A stretch of 64,000 bases of DNA from Symplocastrum torsivum CPER-KK1 (GTDB lineage: Bacteria > Cyanobacteriota > Cyanobacteriia > Cyanobacteriales > Coleofasciculaceae): contig JAHHIF010000013.1 of the NCBI GenBank assembly GCA_019358875.1, forward strand, positions 88,127 through 152,126, in the 5' to 3' direction. Of the stretch, positions 52,826 through 61,745 are shown in pieces. Under the pieces are notes generated by a model. That model worked only from the letters and a program-made list of their open reading frames with translations. It had not been told where the DNA came from and did not search any database. How positions within the stretch are numbered: the first letter of the stretch is position 1; each line of letters begins with the position of its first letter. The translations under genes were made by a program, and so were the position numbers.

Positions 52826-54655
52826 ATGAGCAATTTTCCAGATTTATCCAGCCACGGTTTCAGGGTCGTTAGAGAGTTAGGTCACAATCGCGCTGGTGGG
52901 AGAGTGACCTATCTTGCTATTCCTCTGCCTTCAGCCTCCTCCCTGGCTAAGGGGAAAATGGGGGGGCAACCCATTGTTATTAAGCAATTTCAATTTGCAA
53001 AACGTGGCACTAATTGGTCAGACTACGATACCATCGAGCGCGAAATCCAAGTTTTGCGAGGACTAAATCATCCCGGTATCCCTCGCTACTTAGGGTCTTT
53101 TCAAACCTCACAAGGCTTTTGCCTAGTGCAGGAATATAAAAGGGCACCCTCTCTCGTCGTACCCCGCAGTTTTGACCCAGATGAAATTAAGCAAATTGCA
53201 GTTTCTTTGCTTTCCATTTTGGTTTACCTGCAAAATCGCATTCCTGCCATTAGTCATCGAGATCTCAAACCGGAGAATATCTTGGTGGATGACAAGATCA
53301 ATGTTTTCCTCGTAGATTTCGGCTTGGCGAGGATTGGTGATAGTGAAGTGGCTGTAAGCAGCGTCGCCAAAGGCACAATTGGGTTTATGGCACCCGAACA
53401 GCTATTTAATCGGCAGTTGAGTGAGGCATCCGACCTCTATGGTTTAGGGGCAACCCTAATTTGCTTGCTAACTGGTACGCCATCTACAGCGATTAGCAAC
53501 TTAATTGATGACGACTACCGAATCAACTTCAAGCATCTTGTTCCGAAGCTGAGTCTGCGTTGGATTGAGTGGCTGCAAAAGATGGTTGAACTCAAACCAA
53601 AAGACCGTTTTCCTGATGCAGCAACGGCACTGGAAGCTCTCAAACCTATCTACGTTATCCGTGTCCCAGAAGTTAAGCTCAATCAAACGAATTTGGAATT
53701 TACCGCCAAAAAACTCGGTGAAAAGTTAAGTCAAACGATTACCATTACTAACTCGGTTCCGGATACGGTTCTGGAAAGTCGCTTGGAAGTTGCCTCGCAT
53801 TTAAGTGACCCACCGCATACTCCTGACTTCCACAGATGGATTTGGCTGGAACAGTCTGAGTTTATCGATAATAATGCGCTGTGCAAAATCACGGTTGACA
53901 CCAGTCGGCTGATGGCAAACAAGACCTTTGAGCGAGAGCTTTTAATTCACAGCAATTCTCAGCCAGAAACTCAGATTGTCAACATCAAAGTCAATACAGC
54001 TCCAGTGCCAATCGCTACAAAAAAAATGCCTTATTTTTCCCTGGCTTTACTGGTGTTTTTTGCAGCGGTGGCAACTTGGGTTGAAACCTCAGCTTGGGAG
54101 GGGATTGTCAACAAAAGTGGGACATTGGGAATGGCGATCGCAATTTTTGTGTCCGCCTTTGTTGCCTTGTTGGGAGTAATGGCAGCCGTCACTTCTAACT
54201 TTATCTCTAATGTTGTCGCGAAGATTAGATCCAGATTTGGGCTACCGCTAAAAGCGCTGGATACTGTAGCAGCGGTATTTTTTGCCGGAGTAGCCGCAAT
54301 GATGGTTACAGGGTTCGGGGCGAAATTTCGAGCCACAAATGCTGCGATCGCTGCCTTTGCTGCTGTTGATGCTGTGGTGTTTATGGCAGCCTTTGAGGGC
54401 GAAGGCGTTGCGGCAAGTTGCTTAAATCGAGGATTTAGTAAAACATTGGCTTGCGGAGTGTCTATATTGTCAGGAGCTTTAGGAATTAGTTTAGGGATTG
54501 GGTTTAAATTAGGATTTTTCAATAATCTACCAGTCATGTCTGCTGTGTTAGGAACCAGCTTTCCCTTAGCAGCAATGCTTCTTTATCCCCCCCTAGAGCG
54601 TGCAAGGCGAATTGCTAATTACCGGAAGTTGGAAGGGCATTTAATTAAGCCGTAA
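52826..54655 (+). CDS. Membrane-bound Ser/Thr protein kinase with C-terminal transmembrane region
   Basis: The 609-residue protein has an N-terminal protein kinase domain (about 12-275) with Lys53 (IVIKQFQ), catalytic HRDLKPEN (144-151), DFG (164-166) and the APE motif (MAPEQL). The glycine-rich loop is atypical (ELGHNRAGGRV). Residues about 280-400 look like a beta-sandwich domain (LNQTNLEFTAKKLGEKLSQTI). The C-terminus has five to six hydrophobic helices (about 405-590) rich in Ala and Gly. The pattern, kinase inside and sandwich next to a membrane domain, occurs in other cyanobacterial Hanks-type kinases. Substrates are unknown. Confidence 0.87.
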   Translation: MSNFPDLSSHGFRVVRELGHNRAGGRVTYLAIPLPSASSLAKGKMGGQPIVIKQFQFAKRGTNWSDYDTIEREIQVLRGLNHPGIPRYLGSFQTSQGFCLVQEYKRAPSLVVPRSFDPDEIKQIAVSLLSILVYLQNRIPAISHRDLKPENILVDDKINVFLVDFGLARIGDSEVAVSSVAKGTIGFMAPEQLFNRQLSEASDLYGLGATLICLLTGTPSTAISNLIDDDYRINFKHLVPKLSLRWIEWLQKMVELKPKDRFPDAATALEALKPIYVIRVPEVKLNQTNLEFTAKKLGEKLSQTITITNSVPDTVLESRLEVASHLSDPPHTPDFHRWIWLEQSEFIDNNALCKITVDTSRLMANKTFERELLIHSNSQPETQIVNIKVNTAPVPIATKKMPYFSLALLVFFAAVATWVETSAWEGIVNKSGTLGMAIAIFVSAFVALLGVMAAVTSNFISNVVAKIRSRFGLPLKALDTVAAVFFAGVAAMMVTGFGAKFRATNAAIAAFAAVDAVVFMAAFEGEGVAASCLNRGFSKTLACGVSILSGALGISLGIGFKLGFFNNLPVMSAVLGTSFPLAAMLLYPPLERARRIANYRKLEGHLIKP

Positions 54656-54667
54656 TTAGTTTAGTAG

Positions 54668-54694
54668 GGTGGGCAAGATTGCCCACCTTATTTT
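54668..54694 (+). terminator. REP-like hairpin followed by T-rich tract
   Basis: GGTGGGCA (54668-54675) pairs with TGCCCACC (54680-54687), then TTATTTT follows. It is 13 bases after the kinase stop and could end that transcript. The core equals the palindrome at 5235-5255. Confidence 0.6.
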
Positions 54695-54696
54695 AA

Positions 54697-54882
54697 TTAG
54701 GGCAAAGTGTTTAGATGTCTAGTAGCTTCTGAGACTGCTCTTAGACTGAGGCTGAGGAATTGAAGCTTCTGAAAATCACTGGCTTCCATGTTCTCTTTAT
54801 TTAAAGTCTCAAGTATTCTGCTCTGGAGCTTGTCGATAATCTTATCTTGGTTCTCTAGCCGCTGGTTTCTTGACATTTCCAC
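54697..54882 (-). CDS. Small hypothetical helical protein
   Basis: A 61-residue protein of two helices (QDKIIDKLQSRILETLNKEN and DFQKLQFLSLSLRAVSEATRHL). No domain is recognised. It converges with the Ser/Thr kinase gene. Coding is likely from composition but not proven; a start at MSRNQ is two codons later. Confidence 0.5.
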   Translation of the reverse strand: MEMSRNQRLENQDKIIDKLQSRILETLNKENMEASDFQKLQFLSLSLRAVSEATRHLNTLP

Positions 54883-55504
54883 TTCTTACCAATGAGCTAT
54901 AGCTGCTCTTCCGATAATAATATCTGTATTCAGATTAAGTTGTGGTCTATCAGGCAACTTTAAGGCAGATCTGTAACATCGCTGTAAAGACAACAGCCCT
55001 AAACCAGGTAGATTGCGATGAGGTAACGAAATCAAACGCTACAAGAGCTATGCGTTGGGTTATCTATCCTTCGGAAACGCGATCGCTTTACCCAACCACC
55101 TATGTCTTTCCAGTCATATAGCCATCAGCAGTCAGCTTTGGGCGGTCAGCTTTCGGTCAAAGCGGCTCTAGTTAAGAAACGCTCTTCTCCCCTTAATGTC
55201 CTAACATTCGTGGCTACTGCTATAACAACCTCTCTTACCTCTTGCCCATTTATGGCGATTCTCGTATCAGTGAGGTACATCTTACTTTCTTGCCTATTCC
55301 CTTCGGGTGCGCTTCCTCATCCGGAGGTTCCCTCCGGATGCCAGCGTCACCCAATTCCCCATTCCCAATTCCCGAAAACCCAGAACCTTTTACCTCATCC
55401 AAAGGAGAACTGCTATATAACTGGTGAGTTATTTTACCTCAGTAGCACTATGTAGTACAGAATATTTGTTCCAACAGATTGATAAGTCAGAGTTGGAGTA
55501 AGGA
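54883..55504. other. Intergenic region with small repeats
   Basis: About 620 bases without a credible gene. A frame of 117 codons (55102-55455) is open only because its DNA is repeat-rich: GTCAGCTTT-like units near 55127-55160, the palindrome at 55318-55340 and CCCAATTCC units near 55350-55375. Confidence 0.5.
55318..55340. repeat. Palindromic dispersed repeat, CATCCGGAGG core
   Basis: CATCCGGAGG (55318-55327) and CCTCCGGATG (55331-55340) flank TTC. It follows CTTCGGGTGCG and has the form of a small dispersed repeat common in cyanobacteria. No gene is disrupted. Confidence 0.6.
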
Positions 55505-55917
55505 TTGTCTATGAAGATTTTTCCAATTCGATTAAAACCTGAACAAGATTTAAAAGCCAGCCTGAAAACGTTCGTAGAACAAAATAATATCCAATCAGGC
55601 TTTATCCTTACTACTGTTGGTAGCCTCAAACAAGCAACCCTACGCTTTGCGAGTCAAGACGAAACTCAAGTATTTGAGGAAAGATTTGAGATAGTTTCCC
55701 TGGTTGGTACGCTTTCCACTCACGGACTTCATCTACATATTTCCCTATCTGATAAAAATGGTAAAACTATTGGCGGACATCTCGTAGATGGTTGCATTAT
55801 CTATACAACCGCAGGATAATTGTCGGCACTACTGAAAATTTCACATTTCTGAGAACAGGAGATACTGTTACTGGCTACAAGGAGCTAGAAATTCAACCTA
55901 AAATTGAACCATCCTGA
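55505..55917 (+). pseudogene. PPC/DUF296 domain protein, frameshifted
   Basis: The frame from 55505 (ATG 55511 likely) encodes MKIFPIRLKPEQDLKASLKTFVEQ... with LHLHISLSDKNGKTIGGHLVDGCIIYTTA, the DUF296 (plants and prokaryotes conserved) domain including its metal-binding His cluster. It ends early at 55819. The expected continuation IIVGTTENFTFLRTGDTVTGYKELEI is intact in another frame up to 55917. One missing base around 55815-55822 would explain this. It is either a pseudogene or a sequencing error. Confidence 0.75.
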
Positions 55918-56097
55918 TAAATATAGCAGTCGCCAAAGCTGTTAGGACAATTTCGTGATAGCCGCCTACAGTAGCTTATTGTGTGAGTTGATCATTGTCC
56001 TAAGCTGCCTGTCCGTTGCTATACCTGGACTTGAATAAATCAAAGATAGGTTAACACCCTAACCTCCTTCTCTACAAAGAAACGCGAAAGAGAAGCT

Positions 56098-57009
56098 TTA
56101 AATAGATATTACATCTACCCAATCACTATATTGAGAATCTCTATTTTCGGTAATTGCTGTAATCTTTTCTCGAATTGATTCAGTTATTGGTCTAGTTTTG
56201 GGAAGTTCATAGTTCTCAACTTTTTTAACAGGAGTAACCTTAGCCGCTGTCCCACTCAAGAAAACTTCGTCAGCGATAAATAGCTCAGATTTATCAACAG
56301 GTCGTTCTAGGGTTTTAATTCCTAAATTTCTCGCAACAGTAATCACGCTATCCCTAGTAATGCCTTCTAGAATATCCTGGTCAAAACCCGGAGTAATTAG
56401 TTCTCCGTTTCTGACTATGAATATATTCATGCCAGAAGCTTCACTGACTTTACCTTGAGAATTGAGTAAAATCGCTTCGTCGAAACCAGATTCAAACGCT
56501 TCAGTTTTTGCTAAAGAAGAAGTAATATAAGCAGCGCTGATTTTCGCTCTGAGGGGCAAACTCCGGTCTTCTTGCCGATACCAAGAACTAATCCGGCAAC
56601 TAATTCCTTCTGGAGGTAGATAATCGCCAATTTCTAAGCCGTAAACAAAAAAGTCTTTTTCAATGTTATGGAGTCTAGGGGAAATTCCTAAACCTGAGGT
56701 ATAAATAAACGGTCTAATATAGAACGACGCTGTTGGCTTATTTTGCTCTACAAATTGAATGATAATTTGCTTAATTTTATCGGCTGGTAAATCGTAGTGA
56801 AGAAATTTAGCACTATTACTTAATCGTTGGCAATGTCGCTCTAATCTAAATAGTAGGACTTGCTGAGAATTCTCAGGGTTGGGGATACCACGTAATCCCC
56901 CAAGCGCTCCTGTCCCGTAGTGTAAGGCGTGGGTTGCAATAGAAACATTCGCTTCTGCAAAAGGTAAAAATTTATTTTGAAAATAAGCAACGGGTAGGAA
57001 ATTATGCAT
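56098..57009 (-). CDS. ilvE: Branched-chain amino acid aminotransferase
   Basis: The 303-residue PLP enzyme of fold type IV exchanges amino groups with Leu, Ile and Val. Key blocks are THALHYGTGALGGLRG near the start, the PLP-lysine region RAKISAAYITSSLAKTEA, GFDEAILLNSQGKVSEASGMNIFIV, and DILEGITRDSVITVARNLG. FLSGTAAKVTPV supplies the C-terminal PLP-phosphate contacts. Length is normal. It is monocistronic, divergent from the frameshifted PPC gene's end. Confidence 0.92.
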   Translation of the reverse strand: MHNFLPVAYFQNKFLPFAEANVSIATHALHYGTGALGGLRGIPNPENSQQVLLFRLERHCQRLSNSAKFLHYDLPADKIKQIIIQFVEQNKPTASFYIRPFIYTSGLGISPRLHNIEKDFFVYGLEIGDYLPPEGISCRISSWYRQEDRSLPLRAKISAAYITSSLAKTEAFESGFDEAILLNSQGKVSEASGMNIFIVRNGELITPGFDQDILEGITRDSVITVARNLGIKTLERPVDKSELFIADEVFLSGTAAKVTPVKKVENYELPKTRPITESIREKITAITENRDSQYSDWVDVISI

Positions 57010-57176
57010 TATCGAAATGAACTAATAAATTGAATAGGTTTAGCCTTATGAGTATAAGGGATTACCCAGATTAAAGAGCTAGTACAACTTTATCCAGTTT
57101 TACTAGAACAGTGCCAAAGATGAAATTGGCAGGATACGACTGCTACAGAAAGGTTTGGTGAGGATTAAGTCGAGAA

Positions 57177-58004
57177 TTATGAGATTAATAATGATTCTGT
57201 GTTCAAGCTTTGAATTTCTACTGAATCTCCTACCTGGAGTGTTCCGAGTTGTGCTGGAACTAAGTTTTGCCCAAACCAAACTTTTCTATCCCAGAGGCGA
57301 TATTTAGCTAGCGTGACTAATGGCTCTTTTCCTCGAATTCCTTGCGTTTGATCAATTGTGGTAACCACACAGCGATCGCATCCCTTAACGACATGAAATA
57401 GAATCGAACCAATGCGGATTTGTCGCCAAGTATCTTCAGCAAACGCCTCACAACCAGAAACGACCAAATTGGGACGGAAGCGATTCATTGGGACAGGCTC
57501 ATCCAATCGCTCATTTAAATCTTGGAGCGATGCTTCAGACGTTAGTAAAAATGGAAACGCATCAGCAAAACTCACTAGCTCATTTTGCATCGAATAATGA
57601 GAACTGACTAGTCGGTGCGAGCGTTCTGGCATGAACACCAACTGACAGGAGGTTCCTAGAAACTCACTAAACCACTGATTAACTTCTGCTGTCAGAGAGA
57701 TTGCCTCACAGAAATCATTCCACACTTGGACAAAGATGGTATCGCCACTATCAAGGGATGTTGGGATAGCAATACTTCCATGATTAGGAGCCTCAACAAT
57801 TAACTGATTTCCTTCTAGGCGTACACCAATCAACGCCATACGAGGAAACTTACGCTGTGTCATGAACTTTCCCGTTTCATCAACTAACATCCAGCGTCTA
57901 TCGTATTGAAAGCCACGGTTCTCAACCTGAGCCGTTTGTAAGGAAATGCCCCCCGCCGATTTAATGGGGTAAATGTATATTCCACTCAATTTGATTTGAG
58001 CCAT
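57177..58004 (-). CDS. MOSC domain protein (mARC/YcbX-like)
   Basis: The 275-residue protein starts MAQIKLSGIYIYPIKSAGG (58004), with a MOSC N-terminal beta-barrel domain, then the MOSC domain with FRPNLVVSG, CDRCVVTTIDQTQG and GQNLVP. The Cys in CDRC is the position of the molybdenum-ligating cysteine in this group. Such proteins carry molybdenum cofactor and reduce N-hydroxylated compounds. An N-terminal extension to 58013 is possible. Downstream neighbours are unrelated. Confidence 0.87.
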   Translation of the reverse strand: MAQIKLSGIYIYPIKSAGGISLQTAQVENRGFQYDRRWMLVDETGKFMTQRKFPRMALIGVRLEGNQLIVEAPNHGSIAIPTSLDSGDTIFVQVWNDFCEAISLTAEVNQWFSEFLGTSCQLVFMPERSHRLVSSHYSMQNELVSFADAFPFLLTSEASLQDLNERLDEPVPMNRFRPNLVVSGCEAFAEDTWRQIRIGSILFHVVKGCDRCVVTTIDQTQGIRGKEPLVTLAKYRLWDRKVWFGQNLVPAQLGTLQVGDSVEIQSLNTESLLIS

Positions 58005-58013
58005 GTTAAGCAA

Positions 58014-58433
58014 AAAATTAAATACGATTAGTCTTAATTAATATAAAGGATTCCTTCAGTTGCGACCTGATACAACTTGAGTAAGTTTAACTAAAACAGT
58101 TATGAGAATGAGGTTCAGATTCTCGCCTTCATGAATCATTTAGAACGGCTATAGCAGAAAACCGTCAGCTATCAGGCATCAGCTTTGTTGTTTTCCTGAG
58201 TAGTAGCGCTGTTTCACAACCTTATAGCTGTAGCCAGTAGGGGTAGCACCCCAGCTTTGAGCAGAATTTTTTGCCAGCACTCGTTAAAATCACAAAGAGG
58301 AACAGCCCGAACTTCGATGAAGTCACGAAACGATTAGGTGTGCAAGTTGTCTAGTCTCCTACGTTACAACTAGGAGAGACAGAGCCAAAAATAGCTCTTA
58401 AAACAGCGTCCGTAGATTTAATGAAAGCGAGTT
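58014..58433. other. Intergenic region with small hairpin
   Basis: No gene. An inverted repeat, TCTCCTA (58355-58361) with TAGGAGA (58371-58377), lies in the leader of the TerB-type gene. A GTCAGC-type spacer motif occurs near 58165. Confidence 0.45.
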
Positions 58434-59135
58434 ATGACGAGTGTAATTCAATCTCCTTACGCAGAAGAACAAATAACCGCATGGCTGCGGGGTTTATTCA
58501 CGGTTGCTTGGGCAGACGGTCATTTTGACCCAGAAGAACAAGAGATACTTACCCAAATCGCGCAAGAAGAACTAGCTCCTTCAAAGGATTTGTCCTCGCT
58601 TGATGAACCCATCTCGGCGGAGGAACTTGCGGCGGCTTTGGGTAATGACTCGGCAAGGGCAGAGAATTTCTTGAGAACGGCTGTGATGGTAGCGCTAGCA
58701 GACGGTGTGTACTCAACCACGGAAGCAGATGTTCTACATGAGTTCTGTGAAGCACTGGGGTTGAAGGTGGAGGCGCTAGAATCACTGCGGCTGACGCTTT
58801 ATGACAGCAAAGCCACTACGGCAGCTAACCCAATAGCTGAATTAGCTCAGGAACCAGGAACGTCTCCTCACCCCCATTCCGATGTTCTGCACCCAGTACG
58901 GGAGTGGCTAGATGGCATGGAAATTCATGACCCACGGTTAGCACGATTTATGTGCAAATTGATTCCAGCTCAATGCCCTTTCGAGCGGGATGTCAAGCTA
59001 TTTGGACACAAAATCGTCCACATCCCCCCACTGTGCAAGATTAATCCCCTCTATGAGCAGTTAGTCGGCTTGCGTTTTAGGGCTTTATCCTATCTGGCAG
59101 ATGAGAAGGGTGAGGATATCTCAGACTATTGTTAG
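58434..59135 (+). CDS. TerB-like plus Mo-dependent nitrogenase C-terminal domain protein
   Basis: The 233-residue protein has an N-terminal TerB-type helical domain (about 8-125) with VAWADGHFDPEEQEIL and VALADGVYSTTEADVL, each an acidic metal-binding loop. Its C-terminal domain (about 150-230) has LARFMCKLIPAQCPFERDVKLFG, HIPPLCKINPLYEQLVGLRFRALSYLADE, known as the Mo-dependent nitrogenase C-terminal domain. This name reflects fusion in some organisms and does not mean nitrogen fixation. It precedes obg by 60 bases, which contain TAACAAC repeats. Function unknown. Confidence 0.87.
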   Translation: MTSVIQSPYAEEQITAWLRGLFTVAWADGHFDPEEQEILTQIAQEELAPSKDLSSLDEPISAEELAAALGNDSARAENFLRTAVMVALADGVYSTTEADVLHEFCEALGLKVEALESLRLTLYDSKATTAANPIAELAQEPGTSPHPHSDVLHPVREWLDGMEIHDPRLARFMCKLIPAQCPFERDVKLFGHKIVHIPPLCKINPLYEQLVGLRFRALSYLADEKGEDISDYC

Positions 59136-59195
59136 GTAATCAGTGGTTAGTCGCTGACAACTAACTACCAATAACCAACAACTAACAACTAAACA

Positions 59196-60221
59196 ATGCA
59201 ATTTATTGACCAAGCGGAAATTGAAGTAGAAGCAGGCAAGGGTGGCGATGGCATTGTCGCATTCCGGAGGGAGAAGTATGTGCCTGCGGGTGGGCCTGCG
59301 GGTGGTAATGGGGGACGTGGTGGTGATGTTATCTTAGTCGCTGACCAAAACCTACAAACCTTACTGGACTTCAGATACGCCCATCACTTCCAGGGTGAGA
59401 ACGGTGGGCGCGGAGGGCCGAATAATCGGACAGGTGCAGATGGAGGCGATCGCATTATTGAAGTTCCTTGTGGTACGGTCATCTATGATGCTCATACGGA
59501 TGAAATCGTGGGCGATTTGGTGGAACCGGGGCAAAGGCTTTGTGTCGCCAAAGGTGGAAAGGGAGGTTTGGGAAACAAGTACTTCCTGAGTAATCGCAAT
59601 CGGGCGCCAGAGTATGCTTTACCGGGACTTGAAGGCGAGAAACGCACTTTACGCATGGAGTTGAAGCTACTGGCAGAAGTGGGGATTATTGGTTTACCGA
59701 ATGCTGGTAAATCTACCTTGATTTCGTCTCTTTCTGCTGCCCGACCAAAGGTAGCCGACTATCCCTTTACAACACTGATTCCAAATTTGGGTGTTGTGCG
59801 TAAGCCAAATGGTGACGGTACAGTTTTTGCGGATATTCCTGGACTAATCGCTGGGGCGCATCAGGGGACAGGTTTGGGTCACGATTTTCTGCGTCATATT
59901 GAGCGCACACGCTTGTTGCTACACCTGATTGATGCGACGGCTGATGATGCGATCGCTAATTATCAAATTATTCAAGAGGAGTTACACGCTTATGGGCGTG
60001 GGTTACCAGAACGTCCTCAAATTCTTGCTCTCAACAAGGTGGATGCTGTTGACAAAGAAACTGTAGATGCTATTGCAACTCAACTAAGCCAGCTAACTCA
60101 GGTGCCAGTATTTCAGATTTCAGCGGCTACTCGCCTTGGATTAGACCCACTCTTACAAAAAATCTGGCAATCTCTCGACCAGCTAGCCCCTATTGAAGTG
60201 CCGACTCTAACTGGACTTTGA
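59196..60221 (+). CDS. obgE: Obg/CgtA family GTPase
   Basis: The 341-residue GTPase functions in ribosome assembly and stress. The glycine-rich Obg fold covers about 1-158 ([12 protein letters not shown]) and the G domain has [18 protein letters not shown] and NKVD, with the switch I TTLIPNLG. The OCT C-terminal domain is absent, as normal in cyanobacterial Obg. Start ATG 59196 is preceded by repeat-rich spacer with no clear ribosome-binding site. Confidence 0.95.
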   Translation: MQFIDQAEIEVEAGKGGDGIVAFRREKYVPAGGPAGGNGGRGGDVILVADQNLQTLLDFRYAHHFQGENGGRGGPNNRTGADGGDRIIEVPCGTVIYDAHTDEIVGDLVEPGQRLCVAKGGKGGLGNKYFLSNRNRAPEYALPGLEGEKRTLRMELKLLAEVGIIGLPNAGKSTLISSLSAARPKVADYPFTTLIPNLGVVRKPNGDGTVFADIPGLIAGAHQGTGLGHDFLRHIERTRLLLHLIDATADDAIANYQIIQEELHAYGRGLPERPQILALNKVDAVDKETVDAIATQLSQLTQVPVFQISAATRLGLDPLLQKIWQSLDQLAPIEVPTLTGL

Positions 60222-60534
60222 CATTCTCTAGATTGGAATAGGGTGTGAGGAAAAGCAATTTTCCTGATTTGTTTGGACAATTGCTCGTAGGTGTTTATCT
60301 TGCTGAATGCGCGAAGGGGTAGGTGTTTTTGAGAATTTGCTCTAAGAATCGACTGGATTCTTGATGAGACAATGGTTTGAAGCTATCACCCGCACAGAGG
60401 GATTCGCGCACCATAGCAGGTAAGGGTTTCAGCAATTTTGATTCTTGACAAGAAGCAGGTTTTTGGAGATGATTGGAACATCCGCGCAAACGAACCTTGA
60501 AAACTTCATACAGTCAGCCTTTCAGGTTGCCGCT
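60222..60534 (+). other. CRISPR leader region
   Basis: About 310 bases between obg and the first CRISPR repeat. The end (AACCTTGAAAACTTCATA at 60493-60510) resembles leader ends of cyanobacterial arrays. The array direction fits: repeats end ATTGAAAC and the far-right repeat is decayed, so transcription and spacer acquisition would start here. A short minus-strand frame exists but is not convincing. Confidence 0.6.
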
Positions 60535-61499
60535 CTCTCAATTACCTTGAATCCCTATCAGGGATTGAAACCTGCTGTACCAAGCCCTAAAGTTACCGCA
60601 TCAGACTCTCAATTACCTTGAATCCCTATCAGGGATTGAAACGGATACTTTACCCAGCGACCAGCAGACGAACATCCTCTCAATTACCTTGAATCCCTAT
60701 CAGGGATTGAAACTGCTATAGCGGTGGACATTCGTCAGCACTAACAGCGATCCTCTCAATTACCTTGAATCCCTATCAGGGATTGAAACGTAATTCTAAG
60801 AGCGAACATTTGTACTACCTTGCCTCTCAATTACCTTGAATCCCTATCAGGGATTGAAACGTGAACTACCTACAAAAAAAAGCGGCACCTACCGCTCTCA
60901 ACTCTCAATTACCTTGAATCCCTATCAGGGATTGAAACTTCTACCTTAAGTTTCCTGACTTTCTCCATCAACTCTCAATTACCTTGAATCCCTATCAGGG
61001 ATTGAAACTTGCTCGGTATCGGCTTGAGCATCAATTACAGTCTGCTCTCAATTACCTTGAATCCCTATCAGGGATTGAAACATGGGCTTTCATGTCGATC
61101 GCACGCCCTTCAGGACTCTCAATTACCTTGAATCCCTATCAGGGATTGAAACCAGCCTTGATAATTGCAGCGATCGTTTCGCTCCTCTCTCAATTACCTT
61201 GAATCCCTATCAGGGATTGAAACTTGATTGAACCAAAATCTAATCCACAAATAGCAAACTCTCAATTACCTTGAATCCCTATCAGGGATTGAAACCGCAC
61301 CCTTACGCCTGAGACTGAATCAGTATTGCTCTCAATTACCTTGAATCCCTATCAGGGATTGAAACTTTCTAAAGTGATGAAGTTCCGAACTGTAGGATCT
61401 CTCAATTACCTTGAATCCCTATCAGGGATTGAAACAAGGAAAATGATGAGCGCATAGACAAGCTGGAAATTCTCTCAATTACCTTGAATCCCTATCAGG
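60535..61499 (+). CRISPR. CRISPR array, 13 full repeats plus one truncated, 13 spacers
   Basis: The 37-base repeat begins CTCTCAATTACCTTG and ends CAGGGATTGAAAC, with inner dyad AATCCC/GGGATT. Full repeats start at 60535, 60606, 60677, 60753, 60824, 60902, 60972, 61045, 61116, 61187, 61259, 61329 and 61399; a 28-base truncated copy starts at 61472. Most spacers are 33-36 bases; the third is 39 and the fifth 41. The fifth ends in an extra CTCTCA, a partial duplication of the repeat start. Repeats are otherwise identical. No cas gene is in the window, so the array relies on genes elsewhere. Cyanobacterial repeats with this ending are usually subtype I-D or III, which is only suggestive. Confidence 0.97.
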
Positions 61500-61583
61500 T
61501 ACATAAAATAGGGGTTAGGAAGCTTCTCTTACTGCGAAGTACTAGCATCCAACCCCAGATGATTCAATTTAGTTAATTTTTGA

Positions 61584-61656
61584 TACCCCCAAGGGAATTC
61601 GAATCCCTGTCGCCTCCGTGAAAGGGAGGTGTCCTAGGCCTCTAGACGATGGGGGC
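61584..61656 (-). tRNA. trnE-UUC: tRNA-Glu (UUC)
   Basis: The minus-strand cloverleaf is 73 nt. Its acceptor is GCCCCCA paired with TGGGGGT plus discriminator A. The anticodon stem is CCTCC/GGAGG around loop CTTTCAC, so the anticodon is TTC. The T-arm has the standard GGATTCGAATTCC. No CCA is encoded. In cyanobacteria tRNA-Glu is also the substrate for tetrapyrrole synthesis. Confidence 0.96.
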
Positions 61657-61745
61657 TTGTTTTCACACCTTTATAAGATTAGTAGGTATTTCAGTATCTG
61701 TCAACTACCTGCTGAACTCAACTTAGCACCCGCACTTTCCACAAC

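Noticed and set aside
54031..54537. 168-codon antisense frame across the Ser/Thr kinase membrane domain
   Set aside because: The Ala-rich membrane region produces a long antisense Ala/Thr/Asn frame by composition.
55102..55455. 117-codon frame between the small helical gene and the PPC gene
   Set aside because: Made of spacer repeats and a palindrome; no protein-like pattern.
58434..59135. Evidence for nitrogen fixation
   Set aside because: The domain name reflects its fusion in some organisms; no nif gene is in the window.
60295..60489. 64-codon minus-strand frame before the CRISPR array
   Set aside because: It falls in the expected leader and its translation is not protein-like.
60984..61202. 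72-codon plus-strand frame inside the CRISPR array
   Set aside because: It is made of repeats and spacers (NPYQGLK is repeat-encoded).
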